DNA of 64,000 nt from Allodiplogaster sudhausi (GCA_945643635.1 CALZFC010000020.1:100001-164000); one strand, 5' to 3'. Positions 33,163-44,051 are shown, counted from the stretch's first letter. The notes: a model not told the origin generated them from the sequence alone. Made by a program: numbers and translations.

Positions 33163-33600
33163 ATCTGTGGGATGGTGGGGCAGCGATGAGAGAGAGAGAG
33201 AGAGAGAGATAGAGAGAGAGAGAGATAGAGAGAAAGAGGGAGAGAGAGAAAAATAGCAACTTTCATCAATTGGATACGAAAAGTAGCACAAATGGGTGTA
33301 AACGGACGAAAGAGGAGCAGACTTGGCACGAAAATGACAGAGAGGATGTAGCAGACTGTCTGCTAGACAGATATCATGAAACATTTCGAAAAAATTCAGA
33401 TAAACAGCTTTAAACTGTGCAGAAATCGGCAAAAATGTATTGCGCCTGGGGGATCCGGCTGCCCGCGGCGACATTCTACGAATACTTCCTTTGGAGACAC
33501 TATTTCTCCCTGCGGTATTCACGAATAGTTTAGTGTTAAGCAACTCACAATAATATATTCGTACCTCCTTTCGTGAAATATCACGAATATTTTTTCTGTG

Positions 33601-33608
33601 TGTATATG
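33601..33608. other. Right 8-base target duplication TGTATATG
   Basis: Exact repeat of 25,528-25,535. Beyond it, intron 3 of orphan copy 3 continues (tgctctatgtac...agatatctag). Confidence 0.75.
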
Positions 33609-33702
33609 TGCTCTATGTACAACAATTTACAGATATCTAGTAATGTAATATAATATAATATAACATTTCATGTCCCACATTCAAGAAAAGAAAATGGCCT
33701 GC

Positions 33703-35241
33703 CTGATATAAAATGTGGTCGAGGACGAAGAAGACTCGCCCGCCTGGAGAGTGCATGACGCCCTCCGGGCTCAGCGTCTTGTTCCAGTCGGTCGGCACTT
33801 CTCGCAGCCTCAGCGTCGTCGAGCGACCGAGGTCGAAGTCGGTCAGATTCACTTCCAGCTCAAATAACTTCATTTCCAGAGTCTTCTTACTCGTCTTGCA
33901 TTATTAAATATTTTCTGAAGACTTTTTTAAAGATAAAAACGAACAGACTGACCTGACTCTCAGCGGACTTGTTCGACGAGAAGAAGAATCTTTGCACGCC
34001 GGCGAACTTCTCCGGCCACCGCGTGGTCGCCGCGTCGACGCGCACGAATTCCTCGTAGAGCGGGCGGTAGTCGGAGCCGACATCCCGCGTCCGCGCCTCG
34101 TCCGCTTCGTTCGCGCCCGTCCGTCGGTAGAGCACGCTCGCCTTGAGGCTGAGGAGGTGGTCGTAGATGAGCGCGCTCGCCGCCGGGCGCCCTTGCGCCA
34201 ACGCGTGCCAGGCGGCGAGCGTCGGCGCAAGGACGTACTTAAACGAGGGAAAAATTATTTTTTGAATTCGCGCCCTTTTTCTTGAACGAAGGGAGAGAGA
34301 GCATGGGTCTTGGAGAAACGGGACTGTGCAATAGTCAGGAAAATTATAAATAAATACTTTTGCCTTTCTACAGTATTCATAACAATGCCCCACCTTTAAA
34401 TCTCATTTCTTTAATCTTAAAGAGAAACTGTTAGCAAGTATACCTATAACTCTTATACGAGGTTGATCTTTTCAGTGGGCTCAAACCTTGCTGAAGAAGG
34501 AGTCTGCGACGTTTCTCCTAGCCAGGGTTACGGATGGGGTACAGTTATGACTACTGTATCTACTGATTGCTCTAGCTTTTGACTGTAGTAACTTCTGTCG
34601 CCTGCGCTAACCTTGAATTCAGCCCTGTTCATCAAGATCTCTAGCTGCCACCTCGAAGAAATCCGGCAGCACATGAGCGGATGCTCAACCGTGACGTAAT
34701 CGTTATCATGGCACTCCACTTTGAACAGTCCGATGCAATGATTGTCGTGGTCATGATTACCACGAGCTGAGAGCCCCCTCGACATGACCACCTTGAACTC
34801 GAGGTGTTGCGCGTCGCTCGAACTACTCCGAATCATTAGCAGCGGCGCATTGCCGTCGAAAGGCAAGAGGCGGAAGGCGGCTGAGTACGAGATGGCCAAC
34901 TCGGAACGGTCATCGATCCGGACGAACATCAGCCGTCAGTCGACATTGACACTATGATTGGAGAGACATTCGATAGTGGCGAGAGTTCGTTCATCGAGAA
35001 TGACGACTGGATTCGGTGGGTGATCAGCATGTATAATGCGGACGTTGAAGCGGAAGCCACTTGGGAAGTGGTCGCGACCTCCGAGATCGCAGGAGGTGGG
35101 AAGCGAGGAGAGCGGAAGGATGCGGCACTCACGGAGAAGCTTCTCAGAGTCAGTGGAAGAGAGGACGAGAAGCGAGTTGCTGGCAGCGACAACGGACCAG
35201 GAAGATCGGGAGAAGGACGCAACCGTGTGGATGCCGTGCAT
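33703..35241 (-). pseudogene. Orphan four-exon family, copy 3 (stop in exon 1; intron 3 interrupted)
   Basis: Exon 1 starts at 35,241 (MHGIHTVASFSRSSW...). At about 34,945 a conserved TGG codon is TGA (family reading D-W-R-L-M-F); after it the frame continues open to the usual TTCAAG donor near 34,614. Exon 2 is 34,237-33,953 and exon 3 is 33,858-33,703, both open and phase 0. Exon 4 lies 8.2 kb away at 25,489. The transposon in intron 3 and the LINE in the upstream region would also hinder expression. Confidence 0.75.
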
Positions 35242-35320
35242 TTTCGAAGTGGGATTGAGATTTGAAGTATCTAGTATTAGAGGCGGAGTTGTGTGTGAAA
35301 GAGGGATAGAGGGATAGAGG

Positions 35321-35364
<44 letters not shown>

Positions 35365-35399
35365 AAAAGAGAAACGAGAGTCATTGGAGCAGAAGACCT

Positions 35400-35585
35400 A
35401 CATAAAGTGGCAGGGTGTTATATCTTAAGGGTAATTATGCACAGCTAATTTGATATTTTTTGGGCTAATTAGGCATGATTAAATTAGTTGTTAAGTGTGC
35501 ATGCTTTGGTCTTCATCGTGACCTCTTACGTCAGATTATAACGATTAGGTATTCTGAATTATTATAGTAGAATGTTCAAAGAGTA
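35400..35585 (-). promoter_or_regulatory. Conserved upstream block of orphan copy 3, cut by a LINE
   Basis: Matches the blocks before copies 1 and 4 (cattggagcagaagacctac...taattatgcacagctaatttgatatttt...). The remainder of the usual upstream sequence (tttgtacatacatatg...) resumes at 38,293, after the LINE. Confidence 0.5.
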
Positions 35586-35591
35586 TAAGAC

Positions 35592-38287
35592 ATAAGAGAG
35601 TAAGATACAATATGTTCCTTCCCCCACTCGTGGTGATAAATTGTTAGATGTTGTTTTAGGACCTCCAGGCTGCATCTTCTCTTGTGTTGTATTAGCTCCA
35701 TTCTCCTCCTCTGATCATTCTGTTATCAATTTTAAGCTCTCTCTTGATACTCCTCCCTTCGTTTCCGAACCATTATATGACTTTCGTAAAACTGACTATT
35801 CTCGCCTTTCTTCTGCTCTCTCTTCGGTGTCATGGATAGATGCATTTGACGGTTTTGCCTCTATTGACGAGTTACATGAACGCTTTCTAGCTGTCCTTTC
35901 TTCATATCTCTATGAATGCACTCCATTACGCTCTAAACGCGTCCCTTTCGAATCTTACCCCTCGCACATTAAGGCTCTCATCTCTCATAAATCTGCTCTA
36001 TACTTTAAGTTAAATTGTCAACCGGTGCGTACCGAATACCACCGTGTTTGTAAGAAGATCGCTCGTAAAATTGAAAAGTACAACCGTAACAATGAATCAC
36101 GTCTTATGCTTTCCACCAGATCTCTCTTCGCCTATGTTGGCTGCCGTCTAAAGCGCATTCCCACTATCGCTTCGCTCTCTGACCCATCTAACAGCCAATT
36201 TACAGGCGATCTTGCCAAGGCTAATGCTCTCGCTGATTACTTTTCCTCTGTATTTATTAATGATGACGGCTTCCTCCCTGATCTCTCGCATTGTCCCTCT
36301 CTTTCATATACTCTCACGGATATTCTAATTATGCCGCAAACAGTAAAAATGCATCTTAAGCGCCTCAAACGGTCTGTCTCTCTCACGGCTGAAAATATTC
36401 CTCAAATTGTCTATCGCGAATGCGCTGCCGTCTTAGCTGAACCTCTCAGTTACATATTTAATCTATCTCTGTCTCTTGGTAAAGTTCCCACTCTCTGGAA
36501 GCAAACAGTAGTCATTCCGCTTAACAAAGTGAGCATGCCAACTCAAGTTTCTCATTATCGTCCGATCAGTTTGTCTCCTGCTCCAATAAAAGTGTTTGAG
36601 CGGTGCATGCGCCCTAAGCTACTTTGGTGGTCCAATCTTAATAACATTATTCCGTCCCAACAGCATGGTTTCTGTTCTCGCCGTTCAGTTGAGACTAATT
36701 TGCTTGCTTCGACTAATGATTGGATAACAGCACTAGATAATGGATTGACTTCGGACATTCTCTATTACGACTTTGCTAAGGCATTTGATATAGTCTCTCA
36801 CCAAAAACTAATTCACAAGCTCTCATTTCTTGGCATTGGAGGAAATCTTTTGAATTGGTTTTCGTCTTTTCTATCAGACAGGTCTTTCAAAGTACGCGTT
36901 AACCATTCTTTGTCTAGTCCCAAAGCTGTCCTGAGTGGTGTGCCGCAAGGCTGTGTCCTGTCTCCTCTTCTTTTCGTCTTCTTCATTTCTGATCTCCCTC
37001 AAATTTTGTCGCCCTTCTCTCTCGTTAAATGCTCTCTTTTCGCAGATGACCTAAAACTATACACCTCTTTTGATCCAAAAAAACCTCTCCCTGCTCACCA
37101 TCAACTCTCTCAAGCTTCCCATAGACTTTCAGAATACTGCCAAAATATGCAGTTAAGCATCGCTCACCAAAAGTGCAGCGTATTACACATAGGCAAAAGA
37201 AATCCCAAACTCCCATATCCTCTCTCTCCCTCTTCAAACTTCTCTGTAGCCGGTATTCCTGTCCGGGATCTCGGTATTCTTGTTGATTCTGACCTATCTT
37301 TTAGTGCTCACATTGAATCTGTTTGCCGTCGGGCACTTATCATTATCTATGCCCTATTCAGATCGCTTAAATCTAAAACTGCTCTGATTTATGTCAGGTG
37401 TTATAATGCTTATGTTTTACCGATTATGGAATTTTCATCTATTGTGTGGTCACCTTATAAGAAGCAGTTGATTCGGAAGTTAGAAAATGTACAGCATGTA
37501 TTCACACGATTACTTTATATCCGCTGCTCTGCCGTTTCTAGGCCACTATCGTTCTCGGACATTCCTTGTTATGATGCCCGTCTTAGACTTTTCTCTCTTC
37601 CTTCTCTCTTGCTTAGACGCACCCGTATTGATCTGACATTCTTTTATAAGATTTTACATCAGCTTGTAGATGTTGAACTTAGTAAGTTTATTACGTTCAA
37701 GGCCTCAAATGGTCGGGTATCTGTCCATAATTTCCATATTCCCCGTTGTAAGCTGCAAATTCGTCATAATAGTTTTGCCATCCGTTTGCCTAGTCGATAT
37801 ATGTCTCTCCCTTCTTCTGCAGTACAATCTCGCAGCCTTGCAATCTTTAAGAAACATATTGGCAATATACCACTTTTAGACATTTGTCGAATAGATCATG
37901 CTAATCTATAGTTTTGCATATATTTTCTTATTCTATTAAGCAGTGCAGAGCATTTTATTTGTTTGCATTTTCATGTCTATGTACATGTTCTATATTATAA
38001 CTTTTCCCTTTCACTCTCTCTCCCTTGCTGCACTCTGCTCCTTTTGGTGTGTGGCGCCAGCACACTCCTCAAGTGCTGTAGGGGCCTGGCCCACCCCTCG
38101 GGAAGTCGCTCCCCTCGCTCTCTTAACGCCACATGCCAGGAGGTTCAGTGTTGCCAGCCATTCCCTTCACCCCTTCCCCTTTTTTTCATTTAGTCTGCAC
38201 TGATAGCACGACATGGTATTACATTTATTTGAATATGTTGTCACATCTTAAATTGATGTATGAATAAAATAAAAAATAAAAAATAAA
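35592..38287 (+). mobile_element. 5'-truncated non-LTR retrotransposon (LINE)
   Basis: The element starts inside the endonuclease domain, carries an intact reverse transcriptase and ends in an A-rich aataaaataaaaaataaaaa tail. AAGAC occurs at both junctions (35,587-35,591 and 38,288-38,292) and may be a short target duplication. Host sequence on both sides matches the upstream region of orphan copy 4 when joined. Confidence 0.85.
35608..37911 (+). CDS. LINE ORF2: end of endonuclease plus reverse transcriptase
   Basis: The frame is open from the truncated 5' end (SPTRGDKLLDVVLG, the tail of an apurinic-type endonuclease, with SSSDHSVINF following) to a stop at 37,911. The reverse transcriptase motifs are in order and intact: HYRPISLSPAPIKVFERCM, HGFCSRRSVETNLL, YYDFAKAFDIVSHQKLI, SGVPQGCVLSPLLFVFFISD and the catalytic SLFADDLKLY. 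A thumb and C-terminal region with LENVQHVFTRLLYIR follows. This layout is typical of jockey/CR1-type elements; the exact clade needs a tree. No ATG starts the frame, as expected after 5' truncation, so the copy cannot move on its own but has no inactivating stop in the polymerase. Confidence 0.9.
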   Translation, partial: QYVPSPTRGDKLLDVVLGPPGCIFSCVVLAPFSSSDHSVINFKLSLDTPPFVSEPLYDFRKTDYSRLSSALSSVSWIDAFDGFASIDELHERFLAVLSSYLYECTPLRSKRVPFESYPSHIKALISHKSALYFKLNCQPVRTEYHRVCKKIARKIEKYNRNNESRLMLSTRSLFAYVGCRLKRIPTIASLSDPSNSQFTGDLAKANALADYFSSVFINDDGFLPDLSHCPSLSYTLTDILIMPQTVKMHLKRLKRSVSLTAENIPQIVYRECAAVLAEPLSYIFNLSLSLGKVPTLWKQTVVIPLNKVSMPTQVSHYRPISLSPAPIKVFERCMRPKLLWWSNLNNIIPSQQHGFCSRRSVETNLLASTNDWITALDNGLTSDILYYDFAKAFDIVSHQKLIHKLSFLGIGGNLLNWFSSFLSDRSFKVRVNHSLSSPKAVLSGVPQGCVLSPLLFVFFISDLPQILSPFSLVKCSLFADDLKLYTSFDPKKPLPAHHQLSQASHRLSEYCQNMQLSIAHQKCSVLHIGKRNPKLPYPLSPSSNFSVAGIPVRDLGILVDSDLSFSAHIESVCRRALIIIYALFRSLKSKTALIYVRCYNAYVLPIMEFSSIVWSPYKKQLIRKLENVQHVFTRLLYIRCSAVSRPLSFSDIPCYDARLRLFSLPSLLLRRTRIDLTFFYKILHQLVDVELSKFITFKASNGRVSVHNFHIPRCKLQIRHNSFAIRLPSRYMSLPSSAVQSRSLAIFKKHIGNIPLLDICRIDHANL

Positions 38288-38294
38288 AAGACGA

Positions 38295-38393
38295 ATTCAA
38301 TTTGTACATACATATGTACATATGTATATGTATGTATGTCCACATATATGACCATTCTCAGCTTCCTTGGTACGTTCTCTCTCTTCTCTCTCT

Positions 38394-38425
<32 letters not shown>

Positions 38426-38440
38426 AACCATGTTGGTGTT
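38295..38440. repeat. TATG-rich and CT-rich upstream sequence
   Basis: Tandem atgtatgtatg-like bases, the phrase gaccattctcagcttccttggtacg and a CT run. The same order occurs at 40,400-40,480 and, inverted, at 18,030-18,100. Confidence 0.7.
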
Positions 38441-38460
38441 ATACTATTTTATCATTATTA

Positions 38461-40075
38461 TTAAAGTGTACGGGCAATGGATTGAGGGTCAAAGGAAGAG
38501 TGATTCTTGAGCTGGGCGGAGGCACATGGAGAGAGCAGCGACCAGCACGCGGAGAGGGCGATCTCACTAAGAGGAGCCATGCTCCTCAGGCGCATCTGGA
38601 AAGGGGGGGGAGGAATTGGATGGTGCTGTCACACAGCGTGTAAACGATGTGTATTCATGTAACATGCTGATATCTAGTAATGTTATAAAAAAATTATATG
38701 AAATGTTAATTTCATGTCTCGAATAAAAGAAAAGGATCTGCCTGATATAGAATGCGGTCTCTGACGAAGAAGACTCGCCCGCCAGGAGAGTGCACGACGC
38801 CCTCCGGGCTCAGCGTCTTGTTCCAGTCGGTCGGCACTTCCCGCAGCCTTAGCGTCGTCGAGCGACCGAGGTCGAGGTCGGTCAGCTTCACTTCCAGCTC
38901 AAATAACTTCATTTCCAGTGTCTTCTTAATGGCATTACTAAATCTATTTTATCAGAAAAAAAAACAGAAAAGCCTATATGGTCGATCAACTATATTTAAG
39001 GAAAAAAGGAAAAGAGATTGACCTGACTCTCAGCGGACTTGCTTGCCGAGAAGAAGAATCTCTGCACGCCGCCGATCGTCTCCGGCCACCGCGTGGTCGC
39101 CGCGTCGACGCGCGCAAATTCGTCGTAGAGCGGGCGGTATTCGCCGATCCATATCGTCTGCGCCACATCCCCTCTCACGTTCGTCCGTCGGTAGAGCACG
39201 GACGCCGGGCGGCGCACGTAGCAGTGCACTCGTTCCGTCAGGTGGTCAGGGAGCCAACATTCGAGCGTCGGCGCAAGGATGTACTTAAAAGGAGTTGACC
39301 TCTTCAATATTTCTTTTAAAAAAAAAGAAGTCAGCAAAGATTCTCCTAGCTAGGGTTTAGGATGAGTTATATTTATGACTACTGTATCTTCTGACTACTG
39401 TATCTTCTGACTACTGTATCATCTGATTACTGTATCTTCTGACTACTGTATCTTCTCACTACAGTTGCTGCTCACAACAGTAACTTCTGTCGCGCCAACC
39501 TTGAATTCTGCCCTGTTCATCATGGCTTCTAGTTGACACCTCATCGATCGCGTGCACTTGAGTAGACGCGTAATCCTGACGCCGCCTGCGCCATCGCACT
39601 CCACTTTGAACAGTCGGATGCTGATAATCGTCCACATGAACAGCTTGAGCTCGACGTGTTCTGCATCGCTCGAACTATTCCGTAGCATTAGCTTCAATGG
39701 AATGCCTTCGAAAGGCCAGAGGCGGAAGGCGGTTGAGTACGAGATGGCCAACTCGGAACGGTCATCGACACGGACGAACATCAGTCGATAGTCGAGGACG
39801 CCATCATCGGAGAGACATTCGAGGATGGCGAGAGTTCGCTCATCGAGAAAGACGACTGGATTCGGAGGATGATCGGCATGCAAAATGCGGACGTTGAAGC
39901 GGAAGCCACTTGGGAAAAGGTCGCTGGAGGTGGGCAGCGAGGAGAGCGGAAGGATGCGGTACTCACAGAGAAGCTGCTCAGGGTCAGTGGAAGAGAGAAC
40001 GAGAAGCGAATCACTGGCTGCGACAACGGACCAGAAAGAAGAGGAGAGGGACGCAACCGGGTGGATGACGTGCAT
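38461..40075 (-). CDS. Orphan four-exon family, copy 4: the intact member (about 375 aa)
   Basis: Exon 1 is 40,075-39,500 (192 codons, ATG start, MHVIHPVASLSS...), exon 2 is 39,283-39,023 (87 codons, YILAPTLECW...), exon 3 is 38,897-38,742 (52 codons, LEVKLTDLDLGRSTTLRL) and exon 4 is 38,595-38,461 (MRLRSMAPLSE..., stop). All three introns are phase 0 and no stop interrupts the joined frame. The intron 3 donor is GC rather than GT (CAG|GCAGAT). Exon 1 contains the best conserved strings, such as DHPPNPVVFLDERTLA and SDAEHVELKLFMW, suggesting a globular domain with beta-strand character. No signal peptide, membrane segment or known motif is visible. Function unknown; three damaged paralogues lie in the same window. 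Confidence 0.6.
39378..39475. repeat. 16-bp minisatellite in intron 1 of copy 4
   Basis: About six units related to gactactgtatcttct, the inverse of the array at 19,101-19,226, just after the exon 1 donor. Confidence 0.8.
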
Positions 40076-40199
40076 TCTCGAAGTGGAACTGAGGTGGGCT
40101 GAGACTCTGAAGGATCTAATGTTGGATTGAGAGAGTGAGAGAGATGAGGGAGATTCATAGAGAGAGATAAAGAGAAAAATAAATAGATAGAGAGAGAGA

Positions 40200-40460
40200 G
40201 AGAGAAACGAGAGGCATTGGAGCAGAAGACCTACATAAAGTGGCAGGGCGTTACATCCGAAGGGTAATTATGCACCGCTAATTTGATATTTTTCGGTCTA
40301 ATTAGGCATGATTAAATTAGTTGTTAAGTGTGCTTGCTTTGGTCTTCATCGTGACCTCTTACTTCAGATTGTTCAAGGAGTATAATATGAATTTAATTTA
40401 TACATATGTTTATGTATGTATGTATGTCCACATTCTCATCTTCCTTGGTACGTTCTCTCT
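40200..40460 (-). promoter_or_regulatory. Conserved upstream block of orphan copy 4
   Basis: The same block as at 18,150-18,330 and 35,400-35,585, with caccgctaatttgatattttt and ggcatgattaaattagttgttaag. It is followed outward by the TATG-rich phrase and a CT run. Confidence 0.5.
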
Positions 40461-40628
40461 CTCTCTTTATCTCTCTGTCTATTTTTCTCTCTCCCTTTCT
40501 ATCTATTCCTCCGTCTGCCTCTCTCTCGTTCTCAGTGTCTCTCCCTCGCTCTCTATGAAAAATATGCACCTCTTCCAAACATAACAAGGATTATCGTCCT
40601 TTCAATCCATCATTCTAATATAGAGAAC

Positions 40629-40671
<43 letters not shown>

Positions 40672-41590
40672 ACAGGCATACTCAACGAAAGAAATTGAGC
40701 TAGCTTTTTCAGTATAATCGCAGACCTTTGAAGCTTATGGCGATTAGCTATGATTGAAAGAGATATCAAAATTTGCAAGCCAAATAAAAGAGAATTTTTT
40801 CAGAGCTACATTTGACAGTACCGCTTCGATGACATATTCGAATTCAATGACGCATGCTCAATCGCGCCAGGAAAACACGAGGAAAAGGTTTCAGGTCAAC
40901 TTTGTAAAGCTGATTGTTTTTACACCTTTGTAGAGTAAATTTCATTTTTTCCGTCTCTACGACATACATAGTTCTTGCAATAAAAAAAACATTTATTAGA
41001 ATAAGGCTGTTTCCTCACTTGCACGTGATACCAATTCAAGTTTTTTTATTTATTTTAATTTAGTTATGCACATAGCATAGACGTACCACCGATTTTATTT
41101 CTCTTTCAACTTCGCAAGTCATAGAACGACAGCTTTCGCCTTCTTTGATCTCAGCTCAGTTAGCAGTTGATATGTAGCTTCACATTTGATCTGAAATTTA
41201 AAAAAAAGAAATTCTTTCAAAATGGTATAATTGCTTCCTGCATTTCCATATGTACATACAAACATATGTATGTTCTTCTAGGTTCTTTTTTTGTTTGTTT
41301 TTTCCTTCCCTTCTTTCTACTTTGTTTTCGTCTTGATGTAAAGTTTAATTTTTTGTCGTAAACAAGAACACGCCATAAAATTCCCTTTATTTCGAAGTGT
41401 TTGGGAATGAAAATGTGACCACTCTATCTCACTTTCTCTCTTTCTTTATCTCTCTCTCTCTTCCTCTCTCTCTATCTCTCTCTCTTTCTCTTTCACCCTC
41501 TCTCTATCTCTCTCTTTTCTCTCTCTCTCTTCCCTCTCTTTCCCTCTCTCTCCGAATAGTCGACATGAGTCTCTGTCTCATCTCAAGTGT
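40460..41590. other. CT/GA runs and AT-rich DNA; no supported gene
   Basis: CT run 40,455-40,550, GA run 40,630-40,670, a CT run at 41,425-41,560 and AT-rich DNA between. Nothing codes convincingly. Confidence 0.5.
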
Positions 41591-41787
41591 GAAATGCGTT
41601 CCTTGATGCACTGCATTCATGCTCAATCTTTTCTTCGAGTCGCTCTCCTCGCTTGCCGAAGACAGCGCCGACTTCTCTGTGGTCACTTCGTCCTCCCTCG
41701 AGCTGGCAGAGCTGGCCGGCCTTCTTCCCCTTGACGCGGTGCCTGCGACCGCGCCCGTAAACAGTTTCCTCCATCGTACAAAATGAT
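41590..41787 (-). CDS. Single Ser/Glu-rich exon of an unknown gene
   Basis: After a cctgtag acceptor the minus strand reads HFVRWRKLFTGAVAG..., then SSREDEVTTEKSALSS and SEESDSKKRLSMNAV, open to the CT/GA run. The composition suggests a phosphorylated, disordered segment. The 3' limit is unclear because the frame runs into the GA repeat. A second frame starting MEETVYGRGRRHR is also open. No partner exon found. Confidence 0.35.
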
Positions 41788-42154
41788 CTACAGGAAGAAC
41801 GTAATGATCAACATGTTGCTGAGAGCATAATCTCCGGCGACGAGTGGTGATTCCATTCTGCCAATTGATAGTTCATTTCTCCTTTTTGTCTCGCCTCTTT
41901 TTACTGTTATGGTTAGATCAAAGCACTGAAGTCTTGTTCCTAACCCTGATCTGCTGCAATCAATAATTAATGTTTACAACAGTAAACTGTTAATGTACAT
42001 TGTATGCAAACAATAAAAGGAAACTGTGATTGCATATCTTGTAATTGTTCCTTCTGTGGCTAGGAATGAAGACTACAACTGAAGAGAAAGCAGAAGGCGG
42101 TAAAGGTAGCTGAGTTACACGTACCATTTTGACCACCATTCAACATTTGTTGCA

Positions 42155-42265
42155 GGCCCTCAGGCAGCTTGGGAGGCGGAGAGCACCGTATACCGGGGAA
42201 ATGTGCACGAAGAGTGGAAATGAAAGGAAAGGGGGGGATGGTCAGGCTCAGGGGAGAGAGAACAA
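42155..42265 (-). repeat. Partial inverse copy of the repeat R core
   Basis: Reads ggccctcaggcagcttgggaggcgga...ccgtatacc on the plus strand, the inverse of the core at 43,500-43,570. CT and GA runs follow to about 42,830. Confidence 0.65.
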
Positions 42266-42756
42266 GAGATAGGAGAGTGAGTAGGTGAAGAGTTTCTTCA
42301 GTTTTTTTTATCTCCTATTTCTCTTTCTCTCTTTACCTCTCTCTCTGTATGTTTATCTTTCTGTCTCTCTTTCTCTCTCTTTTTTTCTGTCTCTCTTTCT
42401 ATCTCTCTCTCCCTTTATCAATCTATTTCTGCCTTCCTCTTTCTCTCTTGCTCTGCACCTAACCATCTGCCTCGCTATATTGGGAACGTATTACGTCTTT
42501 GAGGAGTTGACTAGTAGCAAATCGAATCGTGTAATCTCTTGCTAAATCCTACCGTACATAGCACACTGACCATGCCGAGAGAGAGAGAGTGAGTGAGAGA
42601 GAGTCCGCCATGTCCTGGCCCTACTCGGTCTATAAGTCGATTACAATGGCTCTAATTTTACATATAAAATAGAAAGTGGGAAAACAATAATAGCTGTTAT
42701 TTCTCACTCTATACATCTCTTTATCTCCGTTTGTTTCCATCATCTTCCTCTCTCTC

Positions 42757-42798
<42 letters not shown>

Positions 42799-42974
42799 AG
42801 GGGGAAAGAGAAAGTGAGAGGGAGAGAACTTGATTTCCTTGTTCGGTTTTGATTTTATTCCAGCCATTTCACAAAAAACCTCCTTGCGTAAGGTCGAGCT
42901 GCTACGTAAAAAAAGGGTTCTTCTATTACTCTGTATCTCCCTTCCTACAATGCGTTTCTTTTAGAATAAAAATC

Positions 42975-43749
42975 AAGACTTCGGGTATGCTACCCTGTCA
43001 ACCTCCTTATAGCGAGGAGAAGGTGGGAATTCAGTGGGTTCAGCGAGAGAGAGAGAGAGAGAACTAGAGAGAAAGAGAGAGTGAGGGCGAAGGAGACAGA
43101 GAGTATGGGAGAGTGAGGGAGAAGGAGAGAGAGAGAGAGTGAGAGAGAGCGAGATAGAGGGAGATTAGGAAAGTGTTGACGGACCGGGGGGACTGATTGA
43201 AGTGATGGACATTTATGGGCAAACACCATTCAGAGAAGAAGAGCTCCGTAGGCCGAAACGAGCACTGCGAAGTGTGTTGTGTACACCAAACCAAGGGAGC
43301 GCGCGAATACGAGGAATGGTTAATAGAGGGACAGATAGAGAGGCCGAGAGATATAGAGAGAGAGAACAAAAGGAAAGAGAGAGAGAGAGAGAGGAGAGAG
43401 AAACATGAAACAGCTAACTCTTCACTTGTTCGCTCTCTCCAACTCTTTTATTCTCTCCTCCTGGGCCAGACCATCCCCCCCTTTTCCTTTCTTCCCCACT
43501 CTTTCTTCCCCTCACCCTTTCCTGGTATACGGTGCTTTCCGCAAGCTCCGCCTCTCAAGCTGCCTGAGGGCCTCCAACCAATGTTGATTGGTTGTCAGAA
43601 TAGCACGCATAACTCAGCCTTGTGCTTTCTCTTCCATGAAGAAGGCAATTGTTGATCATAATACCCAGGCAATACTGATTGTGAGAAGAAAAACCACCAT
43701 ACAAATATTGACAATCAGGAAGATTAAGGAATGCTCGAAGACAAGCGAG

Positions 43750-43810
<61 letters not shown>

Positions 43811-43815
43811 TCTGT
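42975..43815 (+). repeat. Dispersed repeat R, complete copy with the empty TTAA site
   Basis: Aligned end to end with 1,741-2,077 joined to 4,741-5,290. It holds one TTAA at 43,320-43,323 exactly where the palindromic element sits in the other copy. Confidence 0.8.
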
Positions 43816-43864
43816 TGTTGATAAGTTGTAGATGTGTTGAATCGGGTAACCAGTGAGATTTTAG

Positions 43865-44051
43865 GCTTGCCATTTCTGAACTACTTGCAGACGAAGAAGG
43901 CCTAGAGAGCCCGGTTGGCGCTGATCAACTTGCTGCGAGACTTCTAGAAGCCGAGGGATACAAAGTGCTGACATTCACAGCAAACAAGATGACCACGTTC
44001 GCGTCGGAAGTAGAGGCAACGGCGTATGTCAAGAGCCAGATTTATGAATGA
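43865..44051 (+). CDS. Terminal exon of an unknown gene
   Basis: A gattttag acceptor opens 62 codons (LAISELLADEEGL...ARLLEAEGYKVLTFTANK...) ending in TGA, with attaaa about 55 bases later. The GYKVL phrase followed by a short helix faintly recalls the C-terminus of RAP domains, but the aromatic residues typical of that domain are missing. Upstream exons would lie beyond the repeat at 42,975-43,815 and were not found. Confidence 0.4.

Larger units (their letters stand above)
26836..33600 (-). mobile_element. 6.77-kb DNA transposon with CACAG termini and 8-bp target duplication
   Basis: The left end reads CACAGAAAACATAGTCGT and the inverse of the right end reads CACAGAAAAAATATTCGT (16 of 18 identical). 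About 91-106 bases in from each end, a perfect 19-base inverted subterminal repeat CCAAAGGAAGTATTCGTAG occurs (26,927-26,945 and 33,476-33,494), and tattcgt motifs recur near both ends. TGTATATG flanks the insertion. It encodes a spliced transposase and UBE2Q-like exons, both on the minus strand. CAC termini and a tnp2-like core recall the CACTA group, which makes 2-3-base duplications. As far as I recall, 8 bases is the duplication size reported for Zisupton and hAT elements, so the superfamily is open. Confidence 0.8.

Noticed and set aside
26836..33600. A classical CACTA element with a 3-bp duplication
   Set aside because: The three bases next to the ends (ACG and TGT) do not match, while the empty-site comparison supports an 8-base TGTATATG duplication.
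43865..44051. A RAP domain C-terminus
   Set aside because: The GYKVL phrase fits, but the conserved aromatic and acidic residues after it are missing, so no family is assigned.
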